From assembly GCF_001458355.1 (NCBI RefSeq), contig NZ_CYSA01000015.1, positions 708,383-772,382 of the forward strand: a stretch of DNA of 64,000 bases, read 5' to 3'. This document shows, piece by piece, positions 44,570 to 53,597 of this stretch (position 1 is its first letter; the number at the start of each line of letters is the position of its first letter). Made by a program: the position numbers and the translations under genes. Below the pieces are notes generated by a model, which was not told the origin of the DNA, ran no database searches, and was given only the letters and a program-made list of their open reading frames with translations. The stretch is from Thalassovita gelatinovora (GTDB lineage: Bacteria > Pseudomonadota > Alphaproteobacteria > Rhodobacterales > Rhodobacteraceae).

Positions 44570-46263
44570 GGGATGACTCCTTTCGGGAAACGTTTTGCCC
44601 CGGCCTGAACCAGCCCCATGAGCAGGATGATAAGAACAACGATCGACATGGCCAAAGCCGACGCCATGACCGTTTCGCCGCTGTCTTCGAGGTTGTAGAT
44701 GACCACGCCCAGCGTTTCGGTGCCCGAAGACCACAAGAGCGCCGAAACTGTCAGTTCGTTCACCGCAGTCAGGAAAACAAGGATTGCACCAGCGGCGGCG
44801 CTTGGCGCGGCAAGCGGCAGCACGATATCGCACAACCGGCGGCCCAGCCCGGCCCCGACACTGGCCGCAGCTTCTTCCATTGCCGGATCAAGCTGGGCAA
44901 TGCTGGCTTGGATCGGGCGCAGCATCACCACGAAAAACCGGGCCAGATACGCCATCAGAATGATCCAGATGGTGCCGTAAAGCGTCAGATCAGTGAACGG
45001 CAGGTTCAGGAACGTCAGGATGCAGGCGATCGACAGGACAACTCCCGGCAACGCGTAGGGCAGGTCGATCAGCGCGTCGAGAATTCGGCTCAACCGGTTC
45101 GACCGACGTTCCATCAACCATGCCAGCGGCAGGCTGATCGCCATCAGGATCGCAGCCGCCAGCACCGCCAAAAACAACGAATTGCCATAGGCGCGGCGGG
45201 TAACAGGTTGCACGACAAGAACGTCAATCCACGCCTTGATCGTGGCGCTGTCAATCGTCAGCGGCACCCCATAGGCCGGGATCAGAGAGGTTGCCAAAAG
45301 CGCGAACAAAGGCAATGCAAGGATCACGAATATGAAGGACCAAAGGGTGATTTCCACCGGCAACCGCGCCCGGCCCAGCGCCAGCGCCAATGGCGTGCCG
45401 GATAGGCCGACAAGGCCGAAACCCTGACGCGACAGCATGTACCGGCTGAGCAGAACACCGGTGATTGCCACAACGCCGATCAGCAGCGCCAGCACCGCCA
45501 CTTCGGGCAGAACAGAAGGGCCCATACCGACCAGCCGTTGATAGATCAGCGTCGGCAGGGTGGAATAACGGGCGGGAATGCCAAGCATCGCCGGGATGCC
45601 GAAATTGCCCAACGCGGTGACAAAGGCCATTGCGCCGCCCGCGATCAGCGATGGCATCGAAAGCGGCAGCACGACCTGTGCCCAGACCCGCAAGGTCCCA
45701 GCGCCGGACATCCGCGCGGCTTCGACCAGATCGGCGGGGATCATGCGCAACCCCGCGCGCAGGGTCAGGAAAACGAGCGAGGCGTGTTGAATGCCCAGCA
45801 GAATAATGATCCCGGTGGCCGAATGCAGCGGTTGCGGGCTTCCGAGTGGCGGCGCGATCCCGAGCATTTTCAACAGCACCGAAGACGGTCCGGTCATCTG
45901 CATCCAGGCCAACGCGGTAATCTGCGGCGGGATCATCATCGGAATCATCAGGCAGAAGACCAAAGCGCCCTTGCCACGTATGTCGGTCAGCGCCACCAGA
46001 AAGGCGAAAGTCGCGCCGATCAGCACCGACAAAACGGTACCGCCACCCGCCGTTACCAGCGAATGCATCAACGCTGTGCGGGTGCTGTCGCGGGTCAGAA
46101 CGGTGGTCAGGTGGTCGGTCGTGAACCCGTCACCAAACCCGAACCCTTCCAGCAACAGCCGCAGAACTGGGCCGAGAGCCATCAGGCCAACCGGAAGCAA
46201 AATAAGAGGCAACAGCCGATCCAAAGACCGGCTGTTGCCATTATCAAGAGCTATCATGCTCAT
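44557..46263 (-). CDS. ABC transporter permease, two fused membrane domains
   Basis: A 568-residue permease with about twelve membrane segments. It has two BPD_transp domains, the first with the EAA-like stretch DLVEAARMSGAGTLRVWAQVVLPLSMPS and the second with LDPAMEEAAASVGAGLGRRLCDIVLPLAAPS. Such fused permeases are usual for Fe3+ (FbpB) and aminoethylphosphonate importers. Its start overlaps the stop of the substrate-binding gene. The other partners are the ATPase at 43493-44569 and the periplasmic binder. Confidence 0.9.
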   Translation of the reverse strand: MSMIALDNGNSRSLDRLLPLILLPVGLMALGPVLRLLLEGFGFGDGFTTDHLTTVLTRDSTRTALMHSLVTAGGGTVLSVLIGATFAFLVALTDIRGKGALVFCLMIPMMIPPQITALAWMQMTGPSSVLLKMLGIAPPLGSPQPLHSATGIIILLGIQHASLVFLTLRAGLRMIPADLVEAARMSGAGTLRVWAQVVLPLSMPSLIAGGAMAFVTALGNFGIPAMLGIPARYSTLPTLIYQRLVGMGPSVLPEVAVLALLIGVVAITGVLLSRYMLSRQGFGLVGLSGTPLALALGRARLPVEITLWSFIFVILALPLFALLATSLIPAYGVPLTIDSATIKAWIDVLVVQPVTRRAYGNSLFLAVLAAAILMAISLPLAWLMERRSNRLSRILDALIDLPYALPGVVLSIACILTFLNLPFTDLTLYGTIWIILMAYLARFFVVMLRPIQASIAQLDPAMEEAAASVGAGLGRRLCDIVLPLAAPSAAAGAILVFLTAVNELTVSALLWSSGTETLGVVIYNLEDSGETVMASALAMSIVVLIILLMGLVQAGAKRFPKGVIPWQS

Positions 46264-47231
46264 TGGATGTCAAACACCTTGGCAAAGCGTGCCTTGTTGG
46301 TATCGGTATCGGCCAGCGCCTTGGCGGGATCGAAAGCCATCAGTGTGATTTCGTCGCGCGACGGGAACCCTTCGGGGCTGGCAACGCCGTTGCGCGCCGG
46401 GATGTATCCCATGTCCACAACCAGTTCCTGACCGGCTTCGCTCAACAAGAAATCGACGAATTTTTCAGCCGCTTTCATGTGCTTGGTGCCAGCCATGATG
46501 GCGACCGGTTCGGTGACATAGGACACACCTTCTTCAGGGAAGACGAATTCCACCGGCGACCCTTTGGCCTTGGCGCGAATGGCCAAGAAATCGACCAGAA
46601 CGCCGTAAGGTTTTTCACCGGCTGCAACGGCTTTGAAAGTGCCGCCATTGCCGCCTTCAGCGCGGGTATTGTTTGCGGCCAGCCCTTCGTAATAGCCCCA
46701 GCCCAGACCTTCGGTGCCGGTCACGGTTGCCAGGTGGATCAGCGCGGCACCGGAATAAAGCGGCGACGGCATCGCGACGAGGTCGGCCATTTCCGGCTTC
46801 GCCAGGTCGGCCCAGGATGTCGGGACCATATCGGCACCGGTGTTGTAGACGATGCCGGTGGTGATCAGCTTGGTCGAATGGTAAAACCCTTCGGCGCTAT
46901 AAAGCGAAGCGTCATAGGCCGCGTCTTCGGGCGATGTGTAGGCGGCCAGTTGACCGGCCTGCGCCAGACCTTCAAGCGTCACCATGTCAGCGATCAGCAA
47001 AACGTCGGCCTGCGGTGCACCGGCTTCGATTTCTGCCGCCACGCGGGCCATCATCTTGGTGGTGCCGTCACGAACCCATTCGACATCGATATCAGGGTTG
47101 GCCGCCATGAAGGCGTCAACGGTTTGCTGGGCATCTGCGTTCGGTTGCGACGTATAAAGCGTCAGCGTTTCAGCGGCAGCCATCGAAGGCAGCGTAAGCG
47201 CAATAGCGGCGGCCAGAAGGGAACGGGACAT
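46260..47231 (-). CDS. Periplasmic ABC substrate-binding protein (Fe3+/2-aminoethylphosphonate type)
   Basis: A 323-residue precursor with signal peptide MSRSLLAAAIALTLPSMAAA and a type II periplasmic fold. It opens LTLYTSQPNADAQQTVDAF, has VEWVRDGTTKMMARV and AEGGNGGTFKAVAAGEKPYGV, and ends with KVFDIQ. The family includes FbpA and PhnS/AepX-like proteins; tyrosine iron ligands are not obvious. The start at 47231 is chosen for GGAG seven bases upstream; the ATG at 47243 overlaps that site. It is the first gene of the six-gene chain and lies downstream of an operator-like palindrome. Confidence 0.88.
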   Translation of the reverse strand: MSRSLLAAAIALTLPSMAAAETLTLYTSQPNADAQQTVDAFMAANPDIDVEWVRDGTTKMMARVAAEIEAGAPQADVLLIADMVTLEGLAQAGQLAAYTSPEDAAYDASLYSAEGFYHSTKLITTGIVYNTGADMVPTSWADLAKPEMADLVAMPSPLYSGAALIHLATVTGTEGLGWGYYEGLAANNTRAEGGNGGTFKAVAAGEKPYGVLVDFLAIRAKAKGSPVEFVFPEEGVSYVTEPVAIMAGTKHMKAAEKFVDFLLSEAGQELVVDMGYIPARNGVASPEGFPSRDEITLMAFDPAKALADTDTNKARFAKVFDIQ

Positions 47232-47254
47232 CGGTTTCTCCATGCAGGATTGAT

Positions 47255-47266
47255 TTTCGTACGAAA
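47255..47266. promoter_or_regulatory. Palindrome TTTCGTACGAAA upstream of the importer operon
   Basis: A perfect 12-base palindrome 24-35 bases upstream of the substrate-binding protein start. The core TTCG-N2-CGAA recurs beside the deoR start (47411-47420), and TTCG half-sites are typical of DeoR/GlpR operators. Operator role inferred. Confidence 0.6.
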
Positions 47267-47379
47267 GCAAATCCAAACGATTCTACTCTCTCGACCGCTT
47301 CCTACTATCTTCTCGTGACGCTTTAGTGACAGTTCAAGAAGTACTTATTTTATGGATATTTATTGCGATGGGATGACAA

Positions 47380-47394
47380 GAAATGTAGCATTTC
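47380..47394. promoter_or_regulatory. Inverted repeat GAAATG-N3-CATTTC upstream of the deoR gene
   Basis: Perfect six-base arms with a three-base spacer, 28-42 bases before the deoR start. It could be a second regulator site. The stretch AAGTACTT at 47339-47346 in the same gap is another small palindrome. Confidence 0.45.
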
Positions 47395-47410
47395 AGTGAA
47401 TCAGTAAGGC

Positions 47411-47420
47411 TTCGAACGAA
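47411..47420. promoter_or_regulatory. TTCG-N2-CGAA site next to the deoR start
   Basis: TTCGAACGAA lies directly upstream of the deoR ATG at 47422, mirroring the palindrome at 47255-47266. This would suit autoregulation of the DeoR protein. Inferred from motif and position. Confidence 0.5.
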
Positions 47421-47421
47421 A

Positions 47422-48189
47422 ATGGAAAAAAGTGACAGCGCCCGACGCCGCGACCATATCGTCAATTTACTTTCCAGCTACGGCGAACTGTCGGCAACAG
47501 CACTGTCTGAAATGTTGGATGTCACTGTGCAAACCCTGCGGGCGGATCTGCGCGCATTGGACGAAGCCCGCATCGTGCGCCGTCGCCATGGTGGTGCGAC
47601 GCTGACCTCGGCCAGCGAAAACATCAGCTATCAACCGCGGCTTGCCGTTTCGCGCGACGAAAAGAACCGGATCGGTGCCGCCGTTGCCGCGTTAATCCCG
47701 AACGGGGCCACCGTCGCGCTGGGCACCGGCACCACGGTCGAAGCCGTCGCGCGGGCCTTGACCGGGCATGAAGGGCTGACGGTGGCGACCAACAATATCC
47801 ACGTGGTTCTGGCGCTGCGAACAGCCGAGCGGATCACCGTTTTGCTGGCCGGCGGCGAGGTGCGGTTGCGCGATCTCGACTTTATCGGCGCCGAGAGCTT
47901 GGAATTCTTTGCCGGTCTCAAATTCGATCATGCCATCTTTTCAGTTGGTGGCGTGTCCGAAAACGGCGATCTGCTTGATTTCAATCTCGATGAAATCCGC
48001 GCCCGGCAAGCGATTACCGCCTGTGCCGGCACCCGTACTCTTGTCGTCGATCACGCCAAGATCGGGCGTCAGGCACCGCATAGCTGGGGTCGGTTGCAGG
48101 AATTGGAACGGGTGGTCTGTGGCGGCATCTTCCCGTCCGCCCTGAAGCAGGCGGCGCGACAGAGGAATTGCGAAATTATAGAAACGTAA
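47422..48189 (+). CDS. DeoR/GlpR family transcriptional regulator
   Basis: A 255-residue regulator. The winged helix near residues 8-60 includes ATALSEMLDVTVQTLRADLRALDEARIVRRRHGGA, the DeoR signature. The C-terminal DeoR sensor domain carries GTGTTVEAVARAL and SVGGVSENGDLLDFNLDE. Effectors of the family are usually phosphorylated sugars or related phosphoesters, which fits its position, divergent from an importer operon with three phosphatase-like genes. The gene converges with the second importer operon. Confidence 0.93.
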   Translation: MEKSDSARRRDHIVNLLSSYGELSATALSEMLDVTVQTLRADLRALDEARIVRRRHGGATLTSASENISYQPRLAVSRDEKNRIGAAVAALIPNGATVALGTGTTVEAVARALTGHEGLTVATNNIHVVLALRTAERITVLLAGGEVRLRDLDFIGAESLEFFAGLKFDHAIFSVGGVSENGDLLDFNLDEIRARQAITACAGTRTLVVDHAKIGRQAPHSWGRLQELERVVCGGIFPSALKQAARQRNCEIIET

Positions 48190-48284
48190 CGCCCGCTCCC
48201 AGCAACAAAAAAGTAGCTTTTGGGCGACGTTGCCGATCTGGCCAGGGTTCTGCGGCCGGACAGTACGCAAACGACTTGGCGATG

Positions 48285-50135
48285 TCAGACTCGGTCAAGC
48301 TGTCCTTTACGGTTAACCGCAGGGGCCGCGTTGCCATTCCCAACATCGGCTTTCAACGGGGGCAATTTTCCATACAACAGGGCGCTGGCCGGGTCATGGG
48401 CGGCTACGAAATGACCGTTCGCGACCTCCACCATTTCAGCGCGCGCCGGTGCCTGACCTGGGGGCATTAGAAGTTTGGGCGGAGTCAGGGCTGTCAGCTT
48501 TGGCCGGGGATCATGGCGCCGGGACGGGTCCGGCACCGGAACCGCAGACAGCAGTCGCTGCGTGTAAGGGTGCTGTGGGTTGTGCAACACCGCTTCGGTG
48601 GGGCCGGTTTCGACGATCTGACCGGCCCACATCACGGCCACCCGGTGACTGACCCTTTCGACCACTGCAATGTCATGTGAAATGAACAGAAAGGAAACCC
48701 CGTCTTCGGCCTGAAGCTGCGCCATCAGGTCGGTGACTTGACGGGCGACCGATACGTCCAGCGCCGAAACCGCTTCGTCTGCGACGATCAGCGCGGGGCG
48801 CACCGACAGGGCGCGAGCGATGCAAAGACGCTGGCGTTGTCCGCCTGAAAACTGATGCGGATAGCGGTCGGCGGATTGTGGTTCTAACCCGACTTTCTGC
48901 AACAGGTCCGCAGCCAGCGTCCGGCGTTCACGGCGCGATAGTTTTTGGTGAATTTGGGCTGGTTCGGTGATCAGGTCGCGCACCGTCAGGCGTGGGTTCA
49001 AGCTGGCGAATGGATCTTGAAACACCATCTGCGCGCGTTGACGCAGCGGCCGCATGTCGGCGGCGTCCAACCGGGTGATTTCCCGTCCCGTTAGGTAAAC
49101 GCGACCCTCGCTTGGCTCAACAAGCCGCAGGACTGCGCGCGCCAGCGTGGATTTCCCGCAACCGGATTCACCCACCAGCCCCAGCGTTTCACCCGGCGCG
49201 ACCGACAGCGAAACGCCACCCACCGCGTGGTAGTCCAATGCCCGACTTGGTAACAGACCGCGCCGGATCGGAAACCGCACGGCCATATTTTCGACCCGAA
49301 GCACCGGATCGGCCGGACGTCGCAATAGCTTTGGTGCGCCGCTGCCCAATTTCGGCGTCGCGACCATCAGGTGTTGAGTATAGGCCGCGCGGGGACGGGC
49401 AAACAGGTCTTCGACCGGACCTTCTTCGGCTTTTTCACCTTGCTTCAGAACCACGACCCGGTCGGCGATTTTGGCCACAACGCCCATGTCATGGGTGATG
49501 AACAGCACGGCCATACCGATTTCATCCTGCAACTGCTGGATCAGGGACAGGATTTCGGCCTGCGTGGTAACGTCAAGCGCCGTTGTCGGTTCGTCCGCGA
49601 TCAACAGATCGGGCCGGCAGGCTAACGCCATCGCGATCATCACCCGCTGCCGCAACCCGCCCGACAATTCATGCGGGAACTGGTCCAACCGGCGGTCAGG
49701 TTCGGGGATTTTAACCCGCTCGAACGCATCGCGCGCCGCCAGACGCGCCGCACTGGCATCAAGCCGTTGATGTAGCCGCAGCACTTCGGCCACCTGATCG
49801 CCCAAGGTCATCACCGGGTTGAGCGCGGTCATCGGTTCTTGGAAGATCATCGAAACTCGGTTGCCGCGCACCTGCTGCATCTGTCGGTCGGTCAGTGTCG
49901 AAAGTTCCAGCGCGGGGGTACCATGCAGGGTGATGGTGCCGCCGGTGATGGCTCCGCCTTCGCGCTCGATCAGGCGCAACAGGGCCAGCGCAGTGGCGGA
50001 TTTTCCTGACCCGGATTCACCAACCAGCGCCACCGTTTCCCCCTTCGCTATATCGAAGGACAGGCCCTTTACGGCTTCATGTGATCCGAAGTTCAGGCGT
50101 AAATCGTCGACGCTCAGAAGGGGGGAACGGGGCAT
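48285..50135 (-). CDS. Dipeptide/oligopeptide-type ABC transporter ATPase, DppD-DppF fusion
   Basis: A 616-residue protein with two complete ATPase domains. The first has Walker [12 protein letters not shown] (near 39) and signature [17 protein letters not shown]. The second, starting about residue 285, has [13 protein letters not shown] and [17 protein letters not shown]-terminal oligopeptide_HPY-like piece after each signature region ([13 protein letters not shown]) is present. Fused forms are common in this order. Last gene of the six-gene operon beginning at 55291. It starts three bases after the phosphoesterase stop. Confidence 0.92.
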   Translation of the reverse strand: MPRSPLLSVDDLRLNFGSHEAVKGLSFDIAKGETVALVGESGSGKSATALALLRLIEREGGAITGGTITLHGTPALELSTLTDRQMQQVRGNRVSMIFQEPMTALNPVMTLGDQVAEVLRLHQRLDASAARLAARDAFERVKIPEPDRRLDQFPHELSGGLRQRVMIAMALACRPDLLIADEPTTALDVTTQAEILSLIQQLQDEIGMAVLFITHDMGVVAKIADRVVVLKQGEKAEEGPVEDLFARPRAAYTQHLMVATPKLGSGAPKLLRRPADPVLRVENMAVRFPIRRGLLPSRALDYHAVGGVSLSVAPGETLGLVGESGCGKSTLARAVLRLVEPSEGRVYLTGREITRLDAADMRPLRQRAQMVFQDPFASLNPRLTVRDLITEPAQIHQKLSRRERRTLAADLLQKVGLEPQSADRYPHQFSGGQRQRLCIARALSVRPALIVADEAVSALDVSVARQVTDLMAQLQAEDGVSFLFISHDIAVVERVSHRVAVMWAGQIVETGPTEAVLHNPQHPYTQRLLSAVPVPDPSRRHDPRPKLTALTPPKLLMPPGQAPARAEMVEVANGHFVAAHDPASALLYGKLPPLKADVGNGNAAPAVNRKGQLDRV

Positions 50136-50138
50136 GGC

Positions 50139-51011
50139 TTAGCTTTCGGTTTTGGCGTTACGAGCACGCCGTTCGGGATGGTCGCGGAAATCCGGCATGA
50201 CCGGGGTCCAGCGCCGGGCGGAGGGGGTGATTTCGGCGCGGTAGGGATCATCGCCCACCACGTCCCAGCGAACGGTGTCGCTCAGTTCGATCACGCCCAT
50301 CGCACCGGCAGGGGCGCCTTCGGTGGTGAAGCTTTCGGTCAGCGATTGCTGGGTCAGGTGCGGGATGCCGTCTACGGTGGTGACGGTGTTCCAATGCACG
50401 TGACCGGACAGGCAGACCACCGGCACCTTGGACTGTGCCAGCGCGGCGCGGGCGCGATCCGCCATCGGGTAGGTGGAATGACCGGGGTTGTTCTGGAAAT
50501 AGTAGTTGCCGATCTGGGAATGGCCCGACACCGGCACGTGGCTAACCACCAGAAGCGGTCGGTCGGCGGCCTGAACGGTGCGCGACAGCCAAAGAAGGTC
50601 GGCTTCGCGCAGCACGAAACCGTTGTGTTCGGGCGTGCGCAGGATGCGGGTATCGGCACGCCACAGCGCGATGCGCCAATCGCCGATATCGTGGGTTTCG
50701 TGGCCCAGCGACTGGCCGAGGATTTCCTCGTTCTCTGCGATGCGCAGGTAATCGCGGTCGTGGTTGCCGTTCAGGTGCCAGATCGGTTTTTCCACGGCGC
50801 GGAAGGCCTCGGCCACCTCGGCCTCCAACCGCAGGTCGGTGTCGTGGTCGACATCCGAAATCCGGTCGCCCAGATCGAGCACGTGATCGACTTCGGCGTC
50901 GCGGACGTAATGGGCGAATTCCTCCATCAATCCCATCGCGGTATCGCCGCGCTTGGTGGCAGAAGGGGTTCCGTGGTGGATATCGGCAACAATGGCAAGA
51001 CGAACGGACAT
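50139..51011 (-). CDS. Calcineurin-like metallophosphoesterase
   Basis: A 290-residue protein. Metal motifs are all present: VADIHHG (Asp10 and His12), DLGDRISD, LNGNHDRDY, VVSHVPVSGHS and CLSGHVHWN. It lacks a signal peptide, so it is cytosolic. The CpdA/phosphodiesterase class acts on phosphodiesters such as cyclic nucleotides or glycerophosphodiesters. It sits inside an ABC importer operon, between the binding protein and the ATPase gene, so its substrate may be what the importer brings in. Confidence 0.85.
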   Translation of the reverse strand: MSVRLAIVADIHHGTPSATKRGDTAMGLMEEFAHYVRDAEVDHVLDLGDRISDVDHDTDLRLEAEVAEAFRAVEKPIWHLNGNHDRDYLRIAENEEILGQSLGHETHDIGDWRIALWRADTRILRTPEHNGFVLREADLLWLSRTVQAADRPLLVVSHVPVSGHSQIGNYYFQNNPGHSTYPMADRARAALAQSKVPVVCLSGHVHWNTVTTVDGIPHLTQQSLTESFTTEGAPAGAMGVIELSDTVRWDVVGDDPYRAEITPSARRWTPVMPDFRDHPERRARNAKTES

Positions 51012-51040
51012 AGCGGGGACTTTCCTGAATTGGGGGGAGG

Positions 51041-51067
51041 GGCCCGCCGCCGCGTGGGCGGCGGGCC
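51041..51067 (-). other. Intercistronic hairpin between binding protein and phosphoesterase genes
   Basis: GGCCCGCCGCC and GGCGGCGGGCC are perfect eleven-base complements around a five-base loop. On the minus strand it is not followed by T's, so it is more likely an mRNA stability element that favours the binding-protein message. Confidence 0.65.
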
Positions 51068-51076
51068 GTTTTATGA

Positions 51077-52630
51077 TCAGTTCAAAGCGAAGGAGATCGA
51101 CCCGGCACGGAAGTCGAGCACGTAGGGAATGTGACCCGGTTTCGGTTCCCAGCTTACATCCTTGCGCATTGCCCAGCTTTCAAACGGACGATAGAGCGGC
51201 AGCACCGGCGGGTCCTGCTTGATGCGCTCCATCAGTTCGCCGTAGGCGACCTTGCGCGCTTCTACGTCCTTGGAAAAGCGGAAGCGTTCCCAGATTTCGG
51301 CATAGTCTGCGTCGGTGTTAAAGCGACCTTCACCTTCAGAAGGTCCGTTCGGCGCCCACATTACCCCAAAAGATCCGAACGGATCGGCGAAATACATCGG
51401 GTTCGACCAGTTGCGGGTCATCATCTCGGGCGATCGGCCCGACCATTTTTCAGCGACGTTAACCTTGCCATTGATGCCGACTGCCCCCCACATCTCGGTG
51501 ATGGCCTGCGCGGCCAGCATCCCGTTGGTGTAATAGGTCGGATGGGTGTCGAAGGTGATTTCGGACCCGTCATAGCCTGCTTCCTTCAACAGTTCTTTGG
51601 CTTTTTCGGGATTGTATTCGAAGGTCTTCAGTTCGGGCATGTAGAGATCGCCGTATTCCTTCAACGTATGGGTCGAAGGAACGACCGCCTTGCCCAGCCA
51701 CAACGCTTCGTTCAGCGTGTCGCGGTCAATCGCCAGGCTCAGCGCCTGACGGATGCGCGGATCCTGCAGCTTGGGGTGGTTCACGTTCATGATCATGACG
51801 TGGAACAGCGGCGTTGCGGTGCCGACAGTGCGCAGGTTCTTGTCGGCTTCGATCAGCGCCAACTGGTCGGGCGCGATATTGGTGATGATGTTGGCCTCAC
51901 CGGTCTTCAGCGCGGTCAGCCGCGATGCGGTTTCCGGGATGTGCTGCACCGTGGCCTTGGCCAGCGGCGCTTTTTCACCCCAGAAATCATCGAAGCGTTC
52001 ATAAACCACCCGTTCGCCCGGCACGAATTCGGAGATTCGATAGGGGCCGGTGCCGACAGGGGCCAGCGAAAAGGCTTCGAAATCGTCATGTTCGGCAACC
52101 TTGGGATCACCGGTCAGGGCCTTGGTGTAATCTTCGGGGATGATCATGACTTGCTGCAGGTTCAGCAGGGTTTCCCACAGCGGTTCTTCTTTTTCGACGC
52201 TGATGCGGACGGTCAGGTCGTCAATTTTTTCCGCTTTGACGAAGTTTTCCAGCCGGTCGCGCGACCGCACCACGTAGGGCGGGAAATCGGCCTGGTACAT
52301 GCGGTTGAGCGAAAACACGACATCATCGGCATTCATGTCTTCGCCGTTGTGGAAAGTCACGCCATCGCGCAACTTCAGTTCCATGGTTTTGGAGTCGATC
52401 AGTTTCCATTCGGTGGCCAGCGCCGGCTGCCAGTCGGTCTCCAGCGTGTCGTGGTTTTTGCCGATCAGGGTGTCGAAGCTGTTGTAATAAAATTGCGATC
52501 CGACATTGGAATGGTCACGGCCAGGGTCGAGATAGCTCGACACGTTGGCGGCACCGATGGTGATCTCTTGGGCAAAAGCGCCCGAGGCGAACCCGGCAGC
52601 GAAAGCAGTGGAAAGCAGCAGTCTGAGCAT
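51077..52630 (-). CDS. ABC transporter substrate-binding protein, SBP_bac_5 (peptide/Opp type)
   Basis: A 517-residue precursor. Signal peptide MLRLLLSTAFAAGFASGAFA is followed by QEITIGAAN, then the family 5 signature DGVTFHNGEDMNADDVVFSLNRM and the domain continuing to DPRIRQALSLAIDRDTLNEALW. Family 5 proteins bind peptides but also glutathione, sugars and glycerophospho-compounds. The partner permeases are directly upstream in the operon. The hairpin after it suggests that it is made in excess. Confidence 0.9.
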   Translation of the reverse strand: MLRLLLSTAFAAGFASGAFAQEITIGAANVSSYLDPGRDHSNVGSQFYYNSFDTLIGKNHDTLETDWQPALATEWKLIDSKTMELKLRDGVTFHNGEDMNADDVVFSLNRMYQADFPPYVVRSRDRLENFVKAEKIDDLTVRISVEKEEPLWETLLNLQQVMIIPEDYTKALTGDPKVAEHDDFEAFSLAPVGTGPYRISEFVPGERVVYERFDDFWGEKAPLAKATVQHIPETASRLTALKTGEANIITNIAPDQLALIEADKNLRTVGTATPLFHVMIMNVNHPKLQDPRIRQALSLAIDRDTLNEALWLGKAVVPSTHTLKEYGDLYMPELKTFEYNPEKAKELLKEAGYDGSEITFDTHPTYYTNGMLAAQAITEMWGAVGINGKVNVAEKWSGRSPEMMTRNWSNPMYFADPFGSFGVMWAPNGPSEGEGRFNTDADYAEIWERFRFSKDVEARKVAYGELMERIKQDPPVLPLYRPFESWAMRKDVSWEPKPGHIPYVLDFRAGSISFALN

Positions 52631-52705
52631 AGTCTTGTCTCCGTTAGGATTGGTTAGACGGTTGAAGAAAGCGGGCGATTCTGCCTCTGTTTTTGGTTGT
52701 TCGTG

Positions 52706-53593
52706 TCATCGGGCGCGCAGCCGCACATCGGCGCCATCACGCAGCCAGTCACCAAGGATCTGTACGGCAAAGGTGATCAGCAGGATCATCATCGCGGGCG
52801 CGGCCACGATCCACGGCGCGGTCGGCATGTAATCGCGCCCGATACCCACCATCGACCCCAGTGTCGCGGTGGGCGGCTGTACCCCAAGGCCAAGGAAGGA
52901 CAGCGTGCTTTCCAGCAGCACGATGTTCGACAGCGCCAGCGTGAACTGCACGACAAGTGGTGAAATGATGTTGGGCAACAGATGCCAGCGCGCGATGCGA
53001 AAAGGGCCTGCACCGGCGGCGCGGGCGGCCTCGATGAAGGGCATGTTCATCAGCCGCCGCACTTCGCCGCGAACGATACGGGCATATTGTTCCCACCCGG
53101 CCAGCCCAAGCACCAGCACGATCACTTCGATCGAGCTGCCAAGGATGGCCAGCAGGAACAGCGCGACCAATGTGAAGGGCACCGCGATCTGGGTATCGAC
53201 CGCAGCCATGATCGTGGCCTCGGTCCGGCCGCCGACGATCCCGGCCAACAATCCCAACGTCCCCCCGATCAGCAAACCCAAGGTTGCCCCCAGCCCGGCC
53301 AGCATCAGTGTCAGTCGCAAACCGTAGAGACTGCGCGAAAACACATCCCGACCCAATTCGTCGGTGCCCAGCCAATACCCGGCCTTGGCCCGTTCGAAAC
53401 CTAGCGGCGGGCGCAGCCGTGAAATCAGGCTTTGGGAATTCGGGTCGAACGGGGCGATCAGCGGTGCCAGCACGGCCAGCAGGATCAGGCTCAGCCCGAT
53501 CACGATCGCTGCCTTCTGGATACTATTGGCACTGCGCCAGAGTTGCAGGGCAACAGCCGGAGCAGAGGTGGCAGGAACAGCAAGATAGGTCAT
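52706..53593 (-). CDS. ABC transporter permease, DppC/OppC type
   Basis: A 295-residue permease. The conserved N-terminal cytosolic stretch, then PLIAPFDPNSQSLISRL and GTDELGRDVFSRSLYGLRLTLM, are DppC marks; the EAA loop is PFIEAARAAGAGPFRIARWH. Six membrane segments are seen. It starts four bases after dppB stops, and is followed by the binding protein after a 75-base gap. Confidence 0.92.
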   Translation of the reverse strand: MTYLAVPATSAPAVALQLWRSANSIQKAAIVIGLSLILLAVLAPLIAPFDPNSQSLISRLRPPLGFERAKAGYWLGTDELGRDVFSRSLYGLRLTLMLAGLGATLGLLIGGTLGLLAGIVGGRTEATIMAAVDTQIAVPFTLVALFLLAILGSSIEVIVLVLGLAGWEQYARIVRGEVRRLMNMPFIEAARAAGAGPFRIARWHLLPNIISPLVVQFTLALSNIVLLESTLSFLGLGVQPPTATLGSMVGIGRDYMPTAPWIVAAPAMMILLITFAVQILGDWLRDGADVRLRAR

Positions 53594-53597
53594 CGGA

